Shown piece after piece: positions 8,638 to 17,091 of a stretch of DNA of 64,000 nucleotides. The stretch is from assembly GCF_000218565.1 (NCBI RefSeq), contig NC_015684.1, positions 1,612,001 to 1,676,000 on the forward strand. Direction: 5' to 3'. A program made the position numbers and the translations under genes. Numbering within the stretch: the first letter of the stretch is position 1; each line of letters opens with the position of its first letter. This DNA is from Afipia carboxidovorans OM5 (lineage in GTDB: Bacteria; Pseudomonadota; Alphaproteobacteria; Rhizobiales; Xanthobacteraceae). The notes beneath the pieces are model-generated. The model saw only the letters and a program-made list of their open reading frames with translations. It was not told the DNA's origin and did no database searches.

Positions 8638-9408
8638 TTGCCGCGCTTTGCAGCCAATCTCACGATGTTGTTCAACGAAGTGCCGTTCATGGAGCGCTTC
8701 GCGGCGGCCGCCAAGGCCGGGTTCAAGGGTGTGGAATATCTGTTTCCGTACGACTTCCCGGCTGAGGATCTCGCCAAGCAGCTTTCGACGCATGGCCTGA
8801 CACAGGTTCTTCACAATCTGCCCGCGGGCGATTGGGGCAAGGGCGAGCGCGGCATCGCGATCTTCCCGGACCGTGTCGACGAGTTCAAGGCTGGCGTCAC
8901 CAAGGCGATCACTTACGCCAAGGCGCTGAAGTGCGAACAGCTCAACTGCCTCGTCGGCGTGCTGCCGCAGGGCGGCGACGCGAAGAAGGCTCACGATACG
9001 TTGGTGTCGAACCTGAAGTTCGCAGCCGGTGCGCTGAAGAACGAGGGCATCAAGCTCCTGATCGAGCCGATCAACACCCGCGACATTCCGGGCTTCTTCC
9101 TCAATCGTACGCAGCAGGCGCTCGATCTCATCGCCGAGGTCGGATCCGACAATCTGTACGATCAGTACGACATTTATCACATGCAGATCATGGAAGGTGA
9201 TCTGGCCCGCACGATCGAGGCGAACTTGCCAAAAATCGCGCACATCCAGCTTGCGGACAATCCGGGCCGCAACGAGCCGGGCACGGGCGAGATCAACTAT
9301 CCCTTCCTGTATCAGTTCCTCGACAAGATCGGCTACAAGGGCTGGATCGGCGCCGAGTACAAGCCTAAGACCGACACGGTCGCAGGGCTTGGCTGGTTGC
9401 CGAAATAA
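8638..9408 (+). CDS. hyi: Hydroxypyruvate isomerase
   Basis: A 256-residue TIM-barrel isomerase interconverting hydroxypyruvate and tartronate semialdehyde. The start is taken as TTG 8638, giving MPRFAANLTMLFNE, the usual family N-terminus; the in-frame ATG 8623 lies on top of the AAGGAGGG ribosome site that serves the TTG. Catalytic glutamates are Glu143 (LIEPINTRDIPG) and Glu240 (IGAEYKP). Length is close to the E. coli enzyme. It lies 54 bases after gcl and 39 before glxR, as in classical glyoxylate operons. Confidence 0.95.
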   Translation: MPRFAANLTMLFNEVPFMERFAAAAKAGFKGVEYLFPYDFPAEDLAKQLSTHGLTQVLHNLPAGDWGKGERGIAIFPDRVDEFKAGVTKAITYAKALKCEQLNCLVGVLPQGGDAKKAHDTLVSNLKFAAGALKNEGIKLLIEPINTRDIPGFFLNRTQQALDLIAEVGSDNLYDQYDIYHMQIMEGDLARTIEANLPKIAHIQLADNPGRNEPGTGEINYPFLYQFLDKIGYKGWIGAEYKPKTDTVAGLGWLPK

Positions 9409-9447
9409 AAGCCTGTAGCCATCCTCAAAGATTTATGGAGTTTTTCG

Positions 9448-10338
9448 ATGTCTAAGAAACTGGGCTTCATCGGACTGGGCACCATGGGTGCGCCGATGGC
9501 TGGCCATCTGATCGACGCGGGCCACGAGGTTCATCTCTACACCATCGAGGGTGTGCCGGCCGATCTTGCCAAGAAGGGCAAGGTTGCGAAGAGCGCTGCC
9601 GACGTGGCGAAGAACGCCGACATCATCATCATCATGGTGCCGGATACCCCGCATGTGGACTCCGTGCTGTTCGGTGAGAACGGCGTTGCCGAGAGCCTCG
9701 GCAAGGGCAAGATCGTCGTCGACATGAGCTCGATCTCGCCGATCGAGACCAAGAAGTTCGCCGAGAAGGTCGAGAAGCTCGGTGCACGATATCTCGACGC
9801 GCCGGTGTCCGGCGGCGAGGTCGGCGCCAAGGCAGCTTCGCTCACCATCATGGTCGGCGGTCACGCCGAGGACTTCGCAACCGTGAAGCCCTATTTCGAC
9901 CTGATGGGCAAGAACGTCACCCATGTCGGCGGCAACGGCGACGGTCAGACCACCAAGGTCGCGAACCAGATCATCGTCGCGCTGAACATCGAGGCGGTGG
10001 CCGAGGCCCTGATCTTCGCATCGAAGGCGGGCGCGGATCCGGCCAAGGTGCGTCAGGCGTTGATGGGCGGCTTTGCGTCCTCGCGCATTCTCGAAGTGCA
10101 TGGCGAGCGCATGATCAACCGCACCTTCGATCCGGGCTTCCGTATCGAACTGCACCAGAAGGATTTGAACCTCGCACTGCAGGGTGCCAAGGCGCTCGGC
10201 GTCTCATTGCCGAACACCGCGACCGCGCAGGAGCTGTTCAACGCTTGCGCCGCCAACGGCGGCAAGGCGTGGGATCACTCGGCGATGGTCAAGGCTCTGG
10301 AGTTGATGGCTAACCATCCGGTTGCCGGCAAGAAGTAA
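9448..10338 (+). CDS. glxR: 2-hydroxy-3-oxopropionate (tartronate semialdehyde) reductase
   Basis: A 296-residue beta-hydroxyacid dehydrogenase that reduces tartronate semialdehyde to D-glycerate with NAD(P)H. The dinucleotide fold begins GFIGLGTMGAPMA (6-18), the substrate loop is DAPVSGGEVGA (118-127), and the catalytic lysine is Lys170 in GDGQTTKVANQ. The helical C-terminal domain ends with KDLNLAL. Together with gcl and hyi it forms the glycerate pathway from glyoxylate. Confidence 0.95.
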   Translation: MSKKLGFIGLGTMGAPMAGHLIDAGHEVHLYTIEGVPADLAKKGKVAKSAADVAKNADIIIIMVPDTPHVDSVLFGENGVAESLGKGKIVVDMSSISPIETKKFAEKVEKLGARYLDAPVSGGEVGAKAASLTIMVGGHAEDFATVKPYFDLMGKNVTHVGGNGDGQTTKVANQIIVALNIEAVAEALIFASKAGADPAKVRQALMGGFASSRILEVHGERMINRTFDPGFRIELHQKDLNLALQGAKALGVSLPNTATAQELFNACAANGGKAWDHSAMVKALELMANHPVAGKK

Positions 10339-10402
10339 CGACGCACGGACATCCGGGGCAAACGCCCCGGATGCCCGCACGCAAGATAGTTTGGAGGGGT
10401 CC

Positions 10403-11422
10403 ATGAAGATTTGTATTTTCGGTGCTGGCGCGATCGGCGGCTACATGGCCGTGATGCTGAAACGTGGCGGCGTTGACGTTTCTCTCGTCGCGCGCGGACC
10501 CCATCTTGCCGCGATCAAGGCCAATGGCCTCAAGGTCGTGTTCAAGGACAAGGAATTGTCGGCTGAGATGCCGGCGACCAATGACCCCCGGGAGCTGGGG
10601 CACCAGGACTACGTCATCATTGCGCTCAAGTCGCATCAGGCGTGGGAATCCGTCGATCAGCTGAAGCCGCTGCTCGGCCCGAACACCTCTGTCGTCACCG
10701 CGCAGAACGGTGTTCCGTGGTGGTACTTCTACGGCCTCGACGAGAAGTTTGCCGATCTGCGCCTCAAGAGCGTCGATCCCGGCAATCGCCAGTGGAATAC
10801 GATCGGCCCGCAGCGCGTGATCGGTGCGACCGTGTACCCGGCGACTGAAATCACCGAGCCCGGCGTCATCAAGCACATCTATGGCGACCAGTTCGGCCTC
10901 GGTGAGCCGAACCGTCAGCCGAGCGAGCGCCTCACCGCGTTTGCCGATGCGCTGACTGCGGGCGGACTGCGGCCGCGCCTTTACGACGACATTCGCGACG
11001 ACATCTGGATCAAGCTGTGGGGCAACCTCTGCTTCAATCCGCTGTCCGCGCTGACCCATGCCACGCTCGACATCGTCGCGACCGATCCCGGCACGCGCAC
11101 GGTGGCGAAGAACATGATGCTCGAGGCCCAGCAGATCGGCCAGCATTTCGGCGCGCATTTCCGCGTCGATGTGGAGCGCCGCATCAACGGTGCCGCCGGC
11201 GTCGGCGCCCATCGCACCTCGATGCTTCAGGACCTCGACAAGGGCCGTCCGCTCGAGATCGATGCACTGCTTACCGCAGTGCAAGAGATGGGCCATCTCG
11301 CCAACGTCAAAACGCCGTATATCGACACGGTGCTTGCGCTGGTGCAGCAGATGGGCCGCTCCCACGGCGTCTATCCGACCTTCCCCGAGGAGGTCAGAAC
11401 CCCGGAAGCCGTCACGGCCTGA
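10403..11422 (+). CDS. PanE/ApbA-family reductase, candidate oxalyl-CoA reductase
   Basis: A 339-residue member of the ketopantoate reductase (PanE/ApbA) family; GGAGGGG precedes ATG 10403. The NADP-binding start is ICIFGAGAIGGYMA (3-16), and the family's catalytic lysine appears as Lys204 in IWIKLWGNLCFNPLSALT. It is longer than pantothenate-pathway PanE, with an unusual WWYF segment at 106-109. A ketopantoate role makes little sense here. In Methylobacterium extorquens a PanE-family protein (PanE2) was reported as the oxalyl-CoA reductase that makes glyoxylate from oxalyl-CoA. Position directly after glxR in a locus that also carries oxc and frc makes that activity the favoured inference; the exact substrate is unproved. 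Confidence 0.75.
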   Translation: MKICIFGAGAIGGYMAVMLKRGGVDVSLVARGPHLAAIKANGLKVVFKDKELSAEMPATNDPRELGHQDYVIIALKSHQAWESVDQLKPLLGPNTSVVTAQNGVPWWYFYGLDEKFADLRLKSVDPGNRQWNTIGPQRVIGATVYPATEITEPGVIKHIYGDQFGLGEPNRQPSERLTAFADALTAGGLRPRLYDDIRDDIWIKLWGNLCFNPLSALTHATLDIVATDPGTRTVAKNMMLEAQQIGQHFGAHFRVDVERRINGAAGVGAHRTSMLQDLDKGRPLEIDALLTAVQEMGHLANVKTPYIDTVLALVQQMGRSHGVYPTFPEEVRTPEAVTA

Positions 11423-11437
11423 TCGATATGTTTCGTG

Positions 11438-11458
11438 CGCCGGCTCTTGAAGCCGGCG
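11438..11458 (+). terminator. Hairpin after PanE-like gene
   Basis: CGCCGGCT-CTTGA-AGCCGGCG forms a perfect 8-bp stem, but no run of T follows, so it may slow or stabilise rather than fully end the transcript. It separates the gcl run from pyk. Confidence 0.35.
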
Positions 11459-11516
11459 TACTTCACTCCGAGCGTGGGGTCCGTCTCGCGGGCGTCGCGT
11501 CGGGGATATTTATTTG

Positions 11517-11558
11517 CAATCTGAATCAGATTATTTGAAACGATGATTATTCAGATTG
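11517..11558. promoter_or_regulatory. Nested palindromes upstream of pyruvate kinase gene
   Basis: AATCTGAATCAGATT is a perfect 7-1-7 palindrome near 11518-11532, and its left part also pairs with ATTCAGATTG at 11549-11558, so three copies of a TCAGATT-type half-site lie within 42 bases. This AT-rich block ends 19 bases before the pyk start. It may be a regulator site or an RNA hairpin; the factor is unknown. Confidence 0.4.
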
Positions 11559-11577
11559 TTGATGGAAGGATTTCACT

Positions 11578-12987
11578 ATGAGCCGCAATCGGCGGGCGAA
11601 GATCGTAGCGACGCTGGGTCCGGCGAGCTCCTCGCCAGAGATGATCCGGAAGCTCTACGACGCGGGCGTGGATATGTTCCGGCTCAATTTCAGCCACGGG
11701 ACGCATGAGGATCATCGCGCCCGCTATGAAGCCATCCGTGCAGTCGAGCGCGAGGTCGGCACGCCGATCGCGATCCTGCAGGACCTGCAGGGCCCGAAAA
11801 TCCGCCTCGGGCCGCTGGAAGGTGGCAAGCGCGAGCTGACCAACGGCAGCACCGTGCGTTTCGTCTGCAGTGCCACTGCCAAGGGTAACGACCTGCCGCT
11901 GCCGCACAAGGAAGTGTTCGATGCGGTGGTGCCGGGCAACCAGCTTCTGATCGACGACGGCAAGGTGCGGTTGTCCGCTACCGATGTCGGCACGGGCTAT
12001 ATCGATGCGAAGGTGATCTCGGGCGGCATCGTCAGCGACCGCAAGGGCGTCAACCTGCCGGACACCGTGCTCGCGCTGTCGCCGATTACCGACAAGGATC
12101 GTGTCGATCTCGCTTTCGGTCTCGAGCTCGGCGTCGACTGGGTCGCGTTCTCGTTCGTGCAGCGCGCATCCGATCTGATCGAGGCGCACACGCTCGTCGG
12201 CGGCCGCGCCGGCGTGATGTCGAAGATCGAGAAGCCGGCAGCGATGTCGGTGATCGAGGACATCGTGGCGCTGTCGGATTCCATCATGGTGGCGCGCGGC
12301 GATCTCGGCGTTGAAATTCCGCCGGAAGACGTGCCGGGTGCGCAGAAGGATCTGGTGCGGCTGTGCCGCCTCGCCGGCAAGCCGGTGATCATCGCGACGC
12401 AGATGCTGGAGTCGATGATCCACACGCCGACGCCGACGCGCGCGGAATCCTCCGACGTCGCGACTGCGATCTATGACGGCTCTGACGCGGTGATGCTGTC
12501 TGCGGAATCGGCCTCCGGCCAGTTTCCGGTGCAGGCGGTCGAGACGATGGATCGCATCATCCGCCGCACCGAGCAGCACAAGGCCTATCGCAACATCATC
12601 GAGGCGCTGCACCCCGAGGTGGAGCCGTTGCCACAGCATGCGATTTCCGCCGCCGCGGCCGAGGTTGCGAAGTCGATCGGCGCGGCCTGCATCGTCGCCT
12701 TCACCTCGAGCGGCACCACGGCCTACCGCATCGCGCGGCAGCGCCCGCCGACACCGATCCTGAGCGTGACGCCGAACGAATCCACCGCGCGCCAGCTTGC
12801 CTGGCTGTGGGGCTCGACCAGCATTCGCTCCGACGAGATTTCGTCGTATGACGAGATGGTGAGCCATGCGGTTCAGAACGCCAAGAGCAGCGGCCTTGCG
12901 AGCGATGGCGATTGTATCGTCGTGGTTGCGGGCGTGCCCTTCGGCAAGTCTGGATCGACCAACAATCTGCGGGTCGTGACCGTCTGA
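11578..12987 (+). CDS. pyk: Pyruvate kinase
   Basis: A 469-residue pyruvate kinase converting phosphoenolpyruvate and ADP to pyruvate and ATP. Visible are RAKIVATLGPASS at the N-terminus, the RLNFSHG active-site segment, the signature MSKIEKPAAM with its catalytic lysine, the metal ligands in VARGDLGVEIP, and IATQMLESM. The C-terminal regulatory domain is shorter than in enzymes of about 500 residues but looks complete. GGAAGGA precedes ATG 11578. Its place between glycerate-pathway and oxalate genes suggests that it finishes the route from glycerate to pyruvate, though 2-phosphoglycerate steps are encoded elsewhere. Confidence 0.95.
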   Translation: MSRNRRAKIVATLGPASSSPEMIRKLYDAGVDMFRLNFSHGTHEDHRARYEAIRAVEREVGTPIAILQDLQGPKIRLGPLEGGKRELTNGSTVRFVCSATAKGNDLPLPHKEVFDAVVPGNQLLIDDGKVRLSATDVGTGYIDAKVISGGIVSDRKGVNLPDTVLALSPITDKDRVDLAFGLELGVDWVAFSFVQRASDLIEAHTLVGGRAGVMSKIEKPAAMSVIEDIVALSDSIMVARGDLGVEIPPEDVPGAQKDLVRLCRLAGKPVIIATQMLESMIHTPTPTRAESSDVATAIYDGSDAVMLSAESASGQFPVQAVETMDRIIRRTEQHKAYRNIIEALHPEVEPLPQHAISAAAAEVAKSIGAACIVAFTSSGTTAYRIARQRPPTPILSVTPNESTARQLAWLWGSTSIRSDEISSYDEMVSHAVQNAKSSGLASDGDCIVVVAGVPFGKSGSTNNLRVVTV

Positions 12988-13023
12988 CGGTCGCGGCTGC
13001 GCCATGTGAGAGTGGGGAATCTG

Positions 13024-13797
13024 ATGACACTGTGGATTCGATATCGTGCGAACGGCAAGGTTGGCTTCGGCACGTTGAATGGCGACACCATCGCCGAGCA
13101 CACCGGCGATATGTTCGCTTCGCCCAAGGCGACCGGCCAGACGCTCGCGCTGTCGAGCGTCGAAGTGCTGCCGCCGTCCGAGCCGACCAAGGTGATCGCG
13201 CTGTGGAATAACTTCCGCGAGCTCGCGACCAAGCTCAAGGCGGCGATCCCGCCGGAGCCGCTGTATCTGATGAAGGCGAACTCCAGCATCACCTCGCCGG
13301 GCGCGACCATCAAGCGGCCGAAGTCCTATGCCGGCAAGGTCGTCTACGAAGGCGAACTCGGCATCATCATCGGCAAGACCTGCACCAACGCCTCCGAGGA
13401 AGAAGCCGCCAAGGCGATCTTCGGCTACACCTGCGTCAACGACATCACCGCGGCCGAGATCATCTCCAAGGATGAAAGCTTCGCCCAGTGGGTGCGCGCC
13501 AAGAGCTTCGACGGGTTCGGCCCGTTCGGCCCGGTGGTTGCCACCGGCATCGACCCGACCAAGGAATCGGTGCGCCTCGTCCTCAACGGCGCCGAGCGGC
13601 AGAACTACAAGCTCTCCGACATGATCTTCCCGCCGCACAAGCTCGTCAGCCTGATCTCTCACGACATGACGCTCAATCCGGGCGACCTGATCTGCTGCGG
13701 CACCTCGATCGGCGTCGGCTCGATGAAGGAGCCGACCAACACCATGGACGTGACGATCGAGGGCATCGGCACGCTGCACAACGTGTACGCGAACTAA
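13024..13797 (+). CDS. Fumarylacetoacetate hydrolase-family protein (FAHD1-like)
   Basis: A 257-residue FAH-fold enzyme. ATG 13024 follows GGGGA; an upstream GTG at 13006 is less likely. The metal-binding core shows YEGELGIIIGKTC, the Asp in FGYTCVNDIT, and the conserved AKSFDGFGPFGP and NPGDLICCGTSIGVG loops. FAHD1-type members cleave acylpyruvates or decarboxylate oxaloacetate with Mg2+. Here it lies 36 bases after pyk and shares the strong terminator downstream, so it probably acts on a C4 or 2-oxo acid linked to pyruvate. The exact reaction cannot be read from sequence. Confidence 0.8.
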   Translation: MTLWIRYRANGKVGFGTLNGDTIAEHTGDMFASPKATGQTLALSSVEVLPPSEPTKVIALWNNFRELATKLKAAIPPEPLYLMKANSSITSPGATIKRPKSYAGKVVYEGELGIIIGKTCTNASEEEAAKAIFGYTCVNDITAAEIISKDESFAQWVRAKSFDGFGPFGPVVATGIDPTKESVRLVLNGAERQNYKLSDMIFPPHKLVSLISHDMTLNPGDLICCGTSIGVGSMKEPTNTMDVTIEGIGTLHNVYAN

Positions 13798-13806
13798 AAC
13801 GCAGGC

Positions 13807-13884
13807 TCTTTCTTCACCTCTCCCCGGTGGGGAGAGGTGGGACTCAAATATCGTTCGGCTTGGATTCCTGAACCTGGCTAAGCG
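13807..13884. repeat. CTCTCCCC-type palindromic repeat (short form)
   Basis: The left part TTCACCTCTCCCCGGTGG and onward forms a strong hairpin, and the right part reads GATTCCTGAACC. The same left and right ends bracket a longer copy at 51562-51734, so this looks like an internally shortened member of one element family. Confidence 0.55.
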
Positions 13885-13945
13885 AAACCGCTCCAGCCGC
13901 GTCTCGGCCGGAGAACACAATACGGCCACACTAAAAATTGGTACG

Positions 13946-13980
13946 AAAAAGCCGCCTGGGAGCACCAGGCGGCTTTTTTT
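13946..13980 (+). terminator. Strong intrinsic terminator after FAH gene
   Basis: GCCGCCTGG-GAGCA-CCAGGCGGC gives a 9-bp GC stem followed by seven T and preceded by five A, so it can work on both strands. It ends the pyk-FAH unit and, from the other side, the gntR transcript. Confidence 0.9.
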
Positions 13981-14071
13981 ATTGGGCGGGGATTTCGCAC
14001 GGCACATGGCCGGTCTGTGAAATTTTCAATCCCCGGTAGAGCGGGCAGGGCGGTGCGGGCCGACTCGAGCC

Positions 14072-14830
14072 TTACTCGAAGATGCCGTCGCTGTGCGCGG
14101 CCACGTAGTCGGCGAGGCCGAGCGTGTGGTCGCGCGAGAGACGCACCGCACGCTCGGTGTCGCGCTTCTCGATCGCATCGATGATCGCGAGGTGATCGAT
14201 GATCGAGCGCGAGGCGCGATCGTCACGGCCGATCGTAATCTGACGCAACCCGCGCACGTGCAGCAGCACCTGCTCGGTCATATCGACCAGAACCTGCGAG
14301 CCCGAGAGCTTCACGATGGTCTGGTGAAACAGGATGTTGGCCGAGGAGTATTCGCTGAGGTGATCGGCGGGCTTGTGAGCGTCGTCGAATCCGCGGAAGA
14401 GGCGACGCAGGCCGGCGATCGATTCATCGCTCGCGTGCAGTGTCGCAAGCCGTGCGGCCATGCTTTCCAGCGCCGCCCAGGCCTGAATCATGTCGATGAC
14501 TTCGCGCTTCGTCTTCTTCAGCACCATCACGCCTTTGCGCGGGACTGATTTGACGAGGCCTTCGTGCTCGAGCATCACGATGGCTTCCCGTACCGGAGTA
14601 CGGCTGACACCGAGCTGTTCGGACAGCTGACGCTCGTCGATCCATGCAGGCTCCGACGATGCGTAGATGTCCATGTCGAGGATCGCCTGCTTGAGGGCCT
14701 CGTAGGCGCGCGTCTTGAAGGTTTGTTCAGGCGCGAAGCGGCCGACGACGAGTTCAGGGGCCGGCTTCGACAAAGGTGCCCGGTGGGCAAGAGGTTTCAC
14801 ACGTTCCATCCCGAGATTCTGATCTGGCAT
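14072..14830 (-). CDS. GntR-family (FCD/FadR subgroup) transcriptional regulator
   Basis: About 252 residues. The open frame reaches 14938, but that point lies inside the sucD terminator; a -10-like TACAAT on this strand (14890-14885) puts the message start near 14878. Likely starts are ATG 14830 (MPDQNLGMERV) or ATG 14809; neither has a strong ribosome site. The N-terminal winged helix has QLSEQLGVSRTPVREAIVMLEHEGLV, the GntR signature. The C-terminal helical FCD domain includes the metal-binding pattern around NILFHQTIV and DHLAIIDAIEKRD. It sits between the pyk-FAH unit and sucCD and has half-sites of the common operator at its own start, so it is the best candidate for local regulator of the oxalate genes. 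Confidence 0.88.
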   Translation of the reverse strand: MPDQNLGMERVKPLAHRAPLSKPAPELVVGRFAPEQTFKTRAYEALKQAILDMDIYASSEPAWIDERQLSEQLGVSRTPVREAIVMLEHEGLVKSVPRKGVMVLKKTKREVIDMIQAWAALESMAARLATLHASDESIAGLRRLFRGFDDAHKPADHLSEYSSANILFHQTIVKLSGSQVLVDMTEQVLLHVRGLRQITIGRDDRASRSIIDHLAIIDAIEKRDTERAVRLSRDHTLGLADYVAAHSDGIFE

Positions 14831-14859
14831 AAGGCCCGCCATATGCCAGTGACTGGCAT
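14824..14859. promoter_or_regulatory. Half-site cluster at gntR promoter
   Basis: CTGGCAT (14824-14830), ATGCCAG (14843-14849) and CTGGCAT (14853-14859) crowd the start of gntR. The last two form a perfect palindrome around TGA. The arms equal those of the gcl operator, and CTGGCATTCT here matches TTGGCATTCT there. Lying just after the predicted message start, they fit autorepression. Arm order and spacing differ from the gcl/oxlT/oxc sites. Confidence 0.5.
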
Positions 14860-14905
14860 TCTTATGGTTTAGGGTACGATTCCTATTGTAGTGGGTCTTG
14901 CCACA

Positions 14906-14934
14906 TAAAACCAAGGCCCCTGACGGGGCCTTGG
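14906..14934 (-). terminator. Intrinsic terminator of the acyl-CoA ligase-sucCD operon
   Basis: On the minus strand CCAAGGCCCC-GTCA-GGGGCCTTGG forms a perfect 10-bp stem followed by TTTT. It begins 36 bases after the sucD stop. Confidence 0.9.
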
Positions 14935-14969
14935 TCACTTTTTGGATTTTTTATCCCGTCCTGGGGATT

Positions 14970-15878
14970 TTAAGCCGTGCGTTTTGCTGGCTTATTTCCC
15001 TTAAGCAGGTCGGCCAGGGTGCTGCCCAGGCGTGCCGGAGAGGCCGAAACCGCGATTCCGGCCGCTTCCATGGCCGCAATCTTCGATTCCGCGTCGCCCT
15101 TGCCGCCCGCCACGATGGCGCCGGCATGGCCCATACGACGGCCGGGAGGGGCGGTACGGCCCGCGATGAAGCCGGCGACCGGCTTCTTGCGGCCGCGCTT
15201 GGCCTCGTCCTTGAGGAACTGAGCGGCGTCTTCTTCGGCCGAGCCGCCGATTTCGCCGATCATGATGATCGATTCCGTCTTGTCGTCCGCAAGGAACATC
15301 TCAAGAACATCGATGAACTCGGTGCCCTTGACCGGATCGCCGCCGATGCCGACCGCCGTGGTCTGGCCGAAGCCGGCCTGGGTGGTCTGGAACACGGCTT
15401 CGTAAGTCAGCGTGCCTGAACGGGACACGATGCCGACGTTGCCCGGCTTGAAGATGTTGGTCGGCATGATGCCGATCTTGCATTCGCCGGCGGTCACGAC
15501 GCCCGGGCAGTTCGGCCCGAGGAGACGCGACTTCGAACCGGAGAGGGCGCGCTTCACCCGCACCATGTCGAGCACCGGAATGCCCTCGGTGATGCAGACG
15601 ATGAGCGGGATCTCTGCGTCGATGGCTTCGCAGATCGCATCTGCTGCGCCCGGCGGCGGGACGTAGACGACCGAAGCATCTGCACCGGTCTTGGCGCGGG
15701 CTTCGGAGACGCTGTCGAACACCGGCAGGCCGAGATGGGTCTGGCCGCCTTTGCCCGGCGAGGTACCGCCGACCATCTTGGTGCCGTAAGCGATCGCCGC
15801 TTCGGAGTGGAAGGTGCCGTTCTTGCCGGTGAAGCCCTGGCAAATGACCTTCGTGTTCTTGTCGATCATGACTGACAT
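14970..15878 (-). CDS. sucD: Succinyl-CoA ligase alpha subunit
   Basis: A 302-residue CoA-binding subunit. Canonical motifs are present: CQGFTGKNGTFH, GPNCPG (121-126), VSRSGTLTYE (151-160) and the phospho-histidine His251 in RRMGHAG. A short Lys-rich C-terminal extension (GNKPAKRTA) is present. The gene starts four bases after the sucC stop. It lies last in an operon with a one-chain NDP-forming ligase, not with TCA-cycle genes, which suggests a role in supplying succinyl-CoA for CoA transfer to oxalate, or simply recycling it; this role is inference. Confidence 0.93.
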   Translation of the reverse strand: MSVMIDKNTKVICQGFTGKNGTFHSEAAIAYGTKMVGGTSPGKGGQTHLGLPVFDSVSEARAKTGADASVVYVPPPGAADAICEAIDAEIPLIVCITEGIPVLDMVRVKRALSGSKSRLLGPNCPGVVTAGECKIGIMPTNIFKPGNVGIVSRSGTLTYEAVFQTTQAGFGQTTAVGIGGDPVKGTEFIDVLEMFLADDKTESIIMIGEIGGSAEEDAAQFLKDEAKRGRKKPVAGFIAGRTAPPGRRMGHAGAIVAGGKGDAESKIAAMEAAGIAVSASPARLGSTLADLLKGNKPAKRTA

Positions 15879-15882
15879 AGGC

Positions 15883-17079
<1,197 letters not shown>

Positions 17080-17091
17080 TCGTAGAGCCCT

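Noticed and set aside
6607..9243. Minus-strand open frame of 878 codons opposite gcl and hyi
   Set aside because: It is the antisense shadow of two clearly recognised enzymes in GC-rich DNA. Its product is a His/Arg/Asp/Leu-rich string with no family resemblance.
11551..14007. Minus-strand open frame of 818 codons opposite pyk and the FAH gene
   Set aside because: Antisense shadow of pyk and the FAH-family gene, low-complexity composition, no ribosome site.
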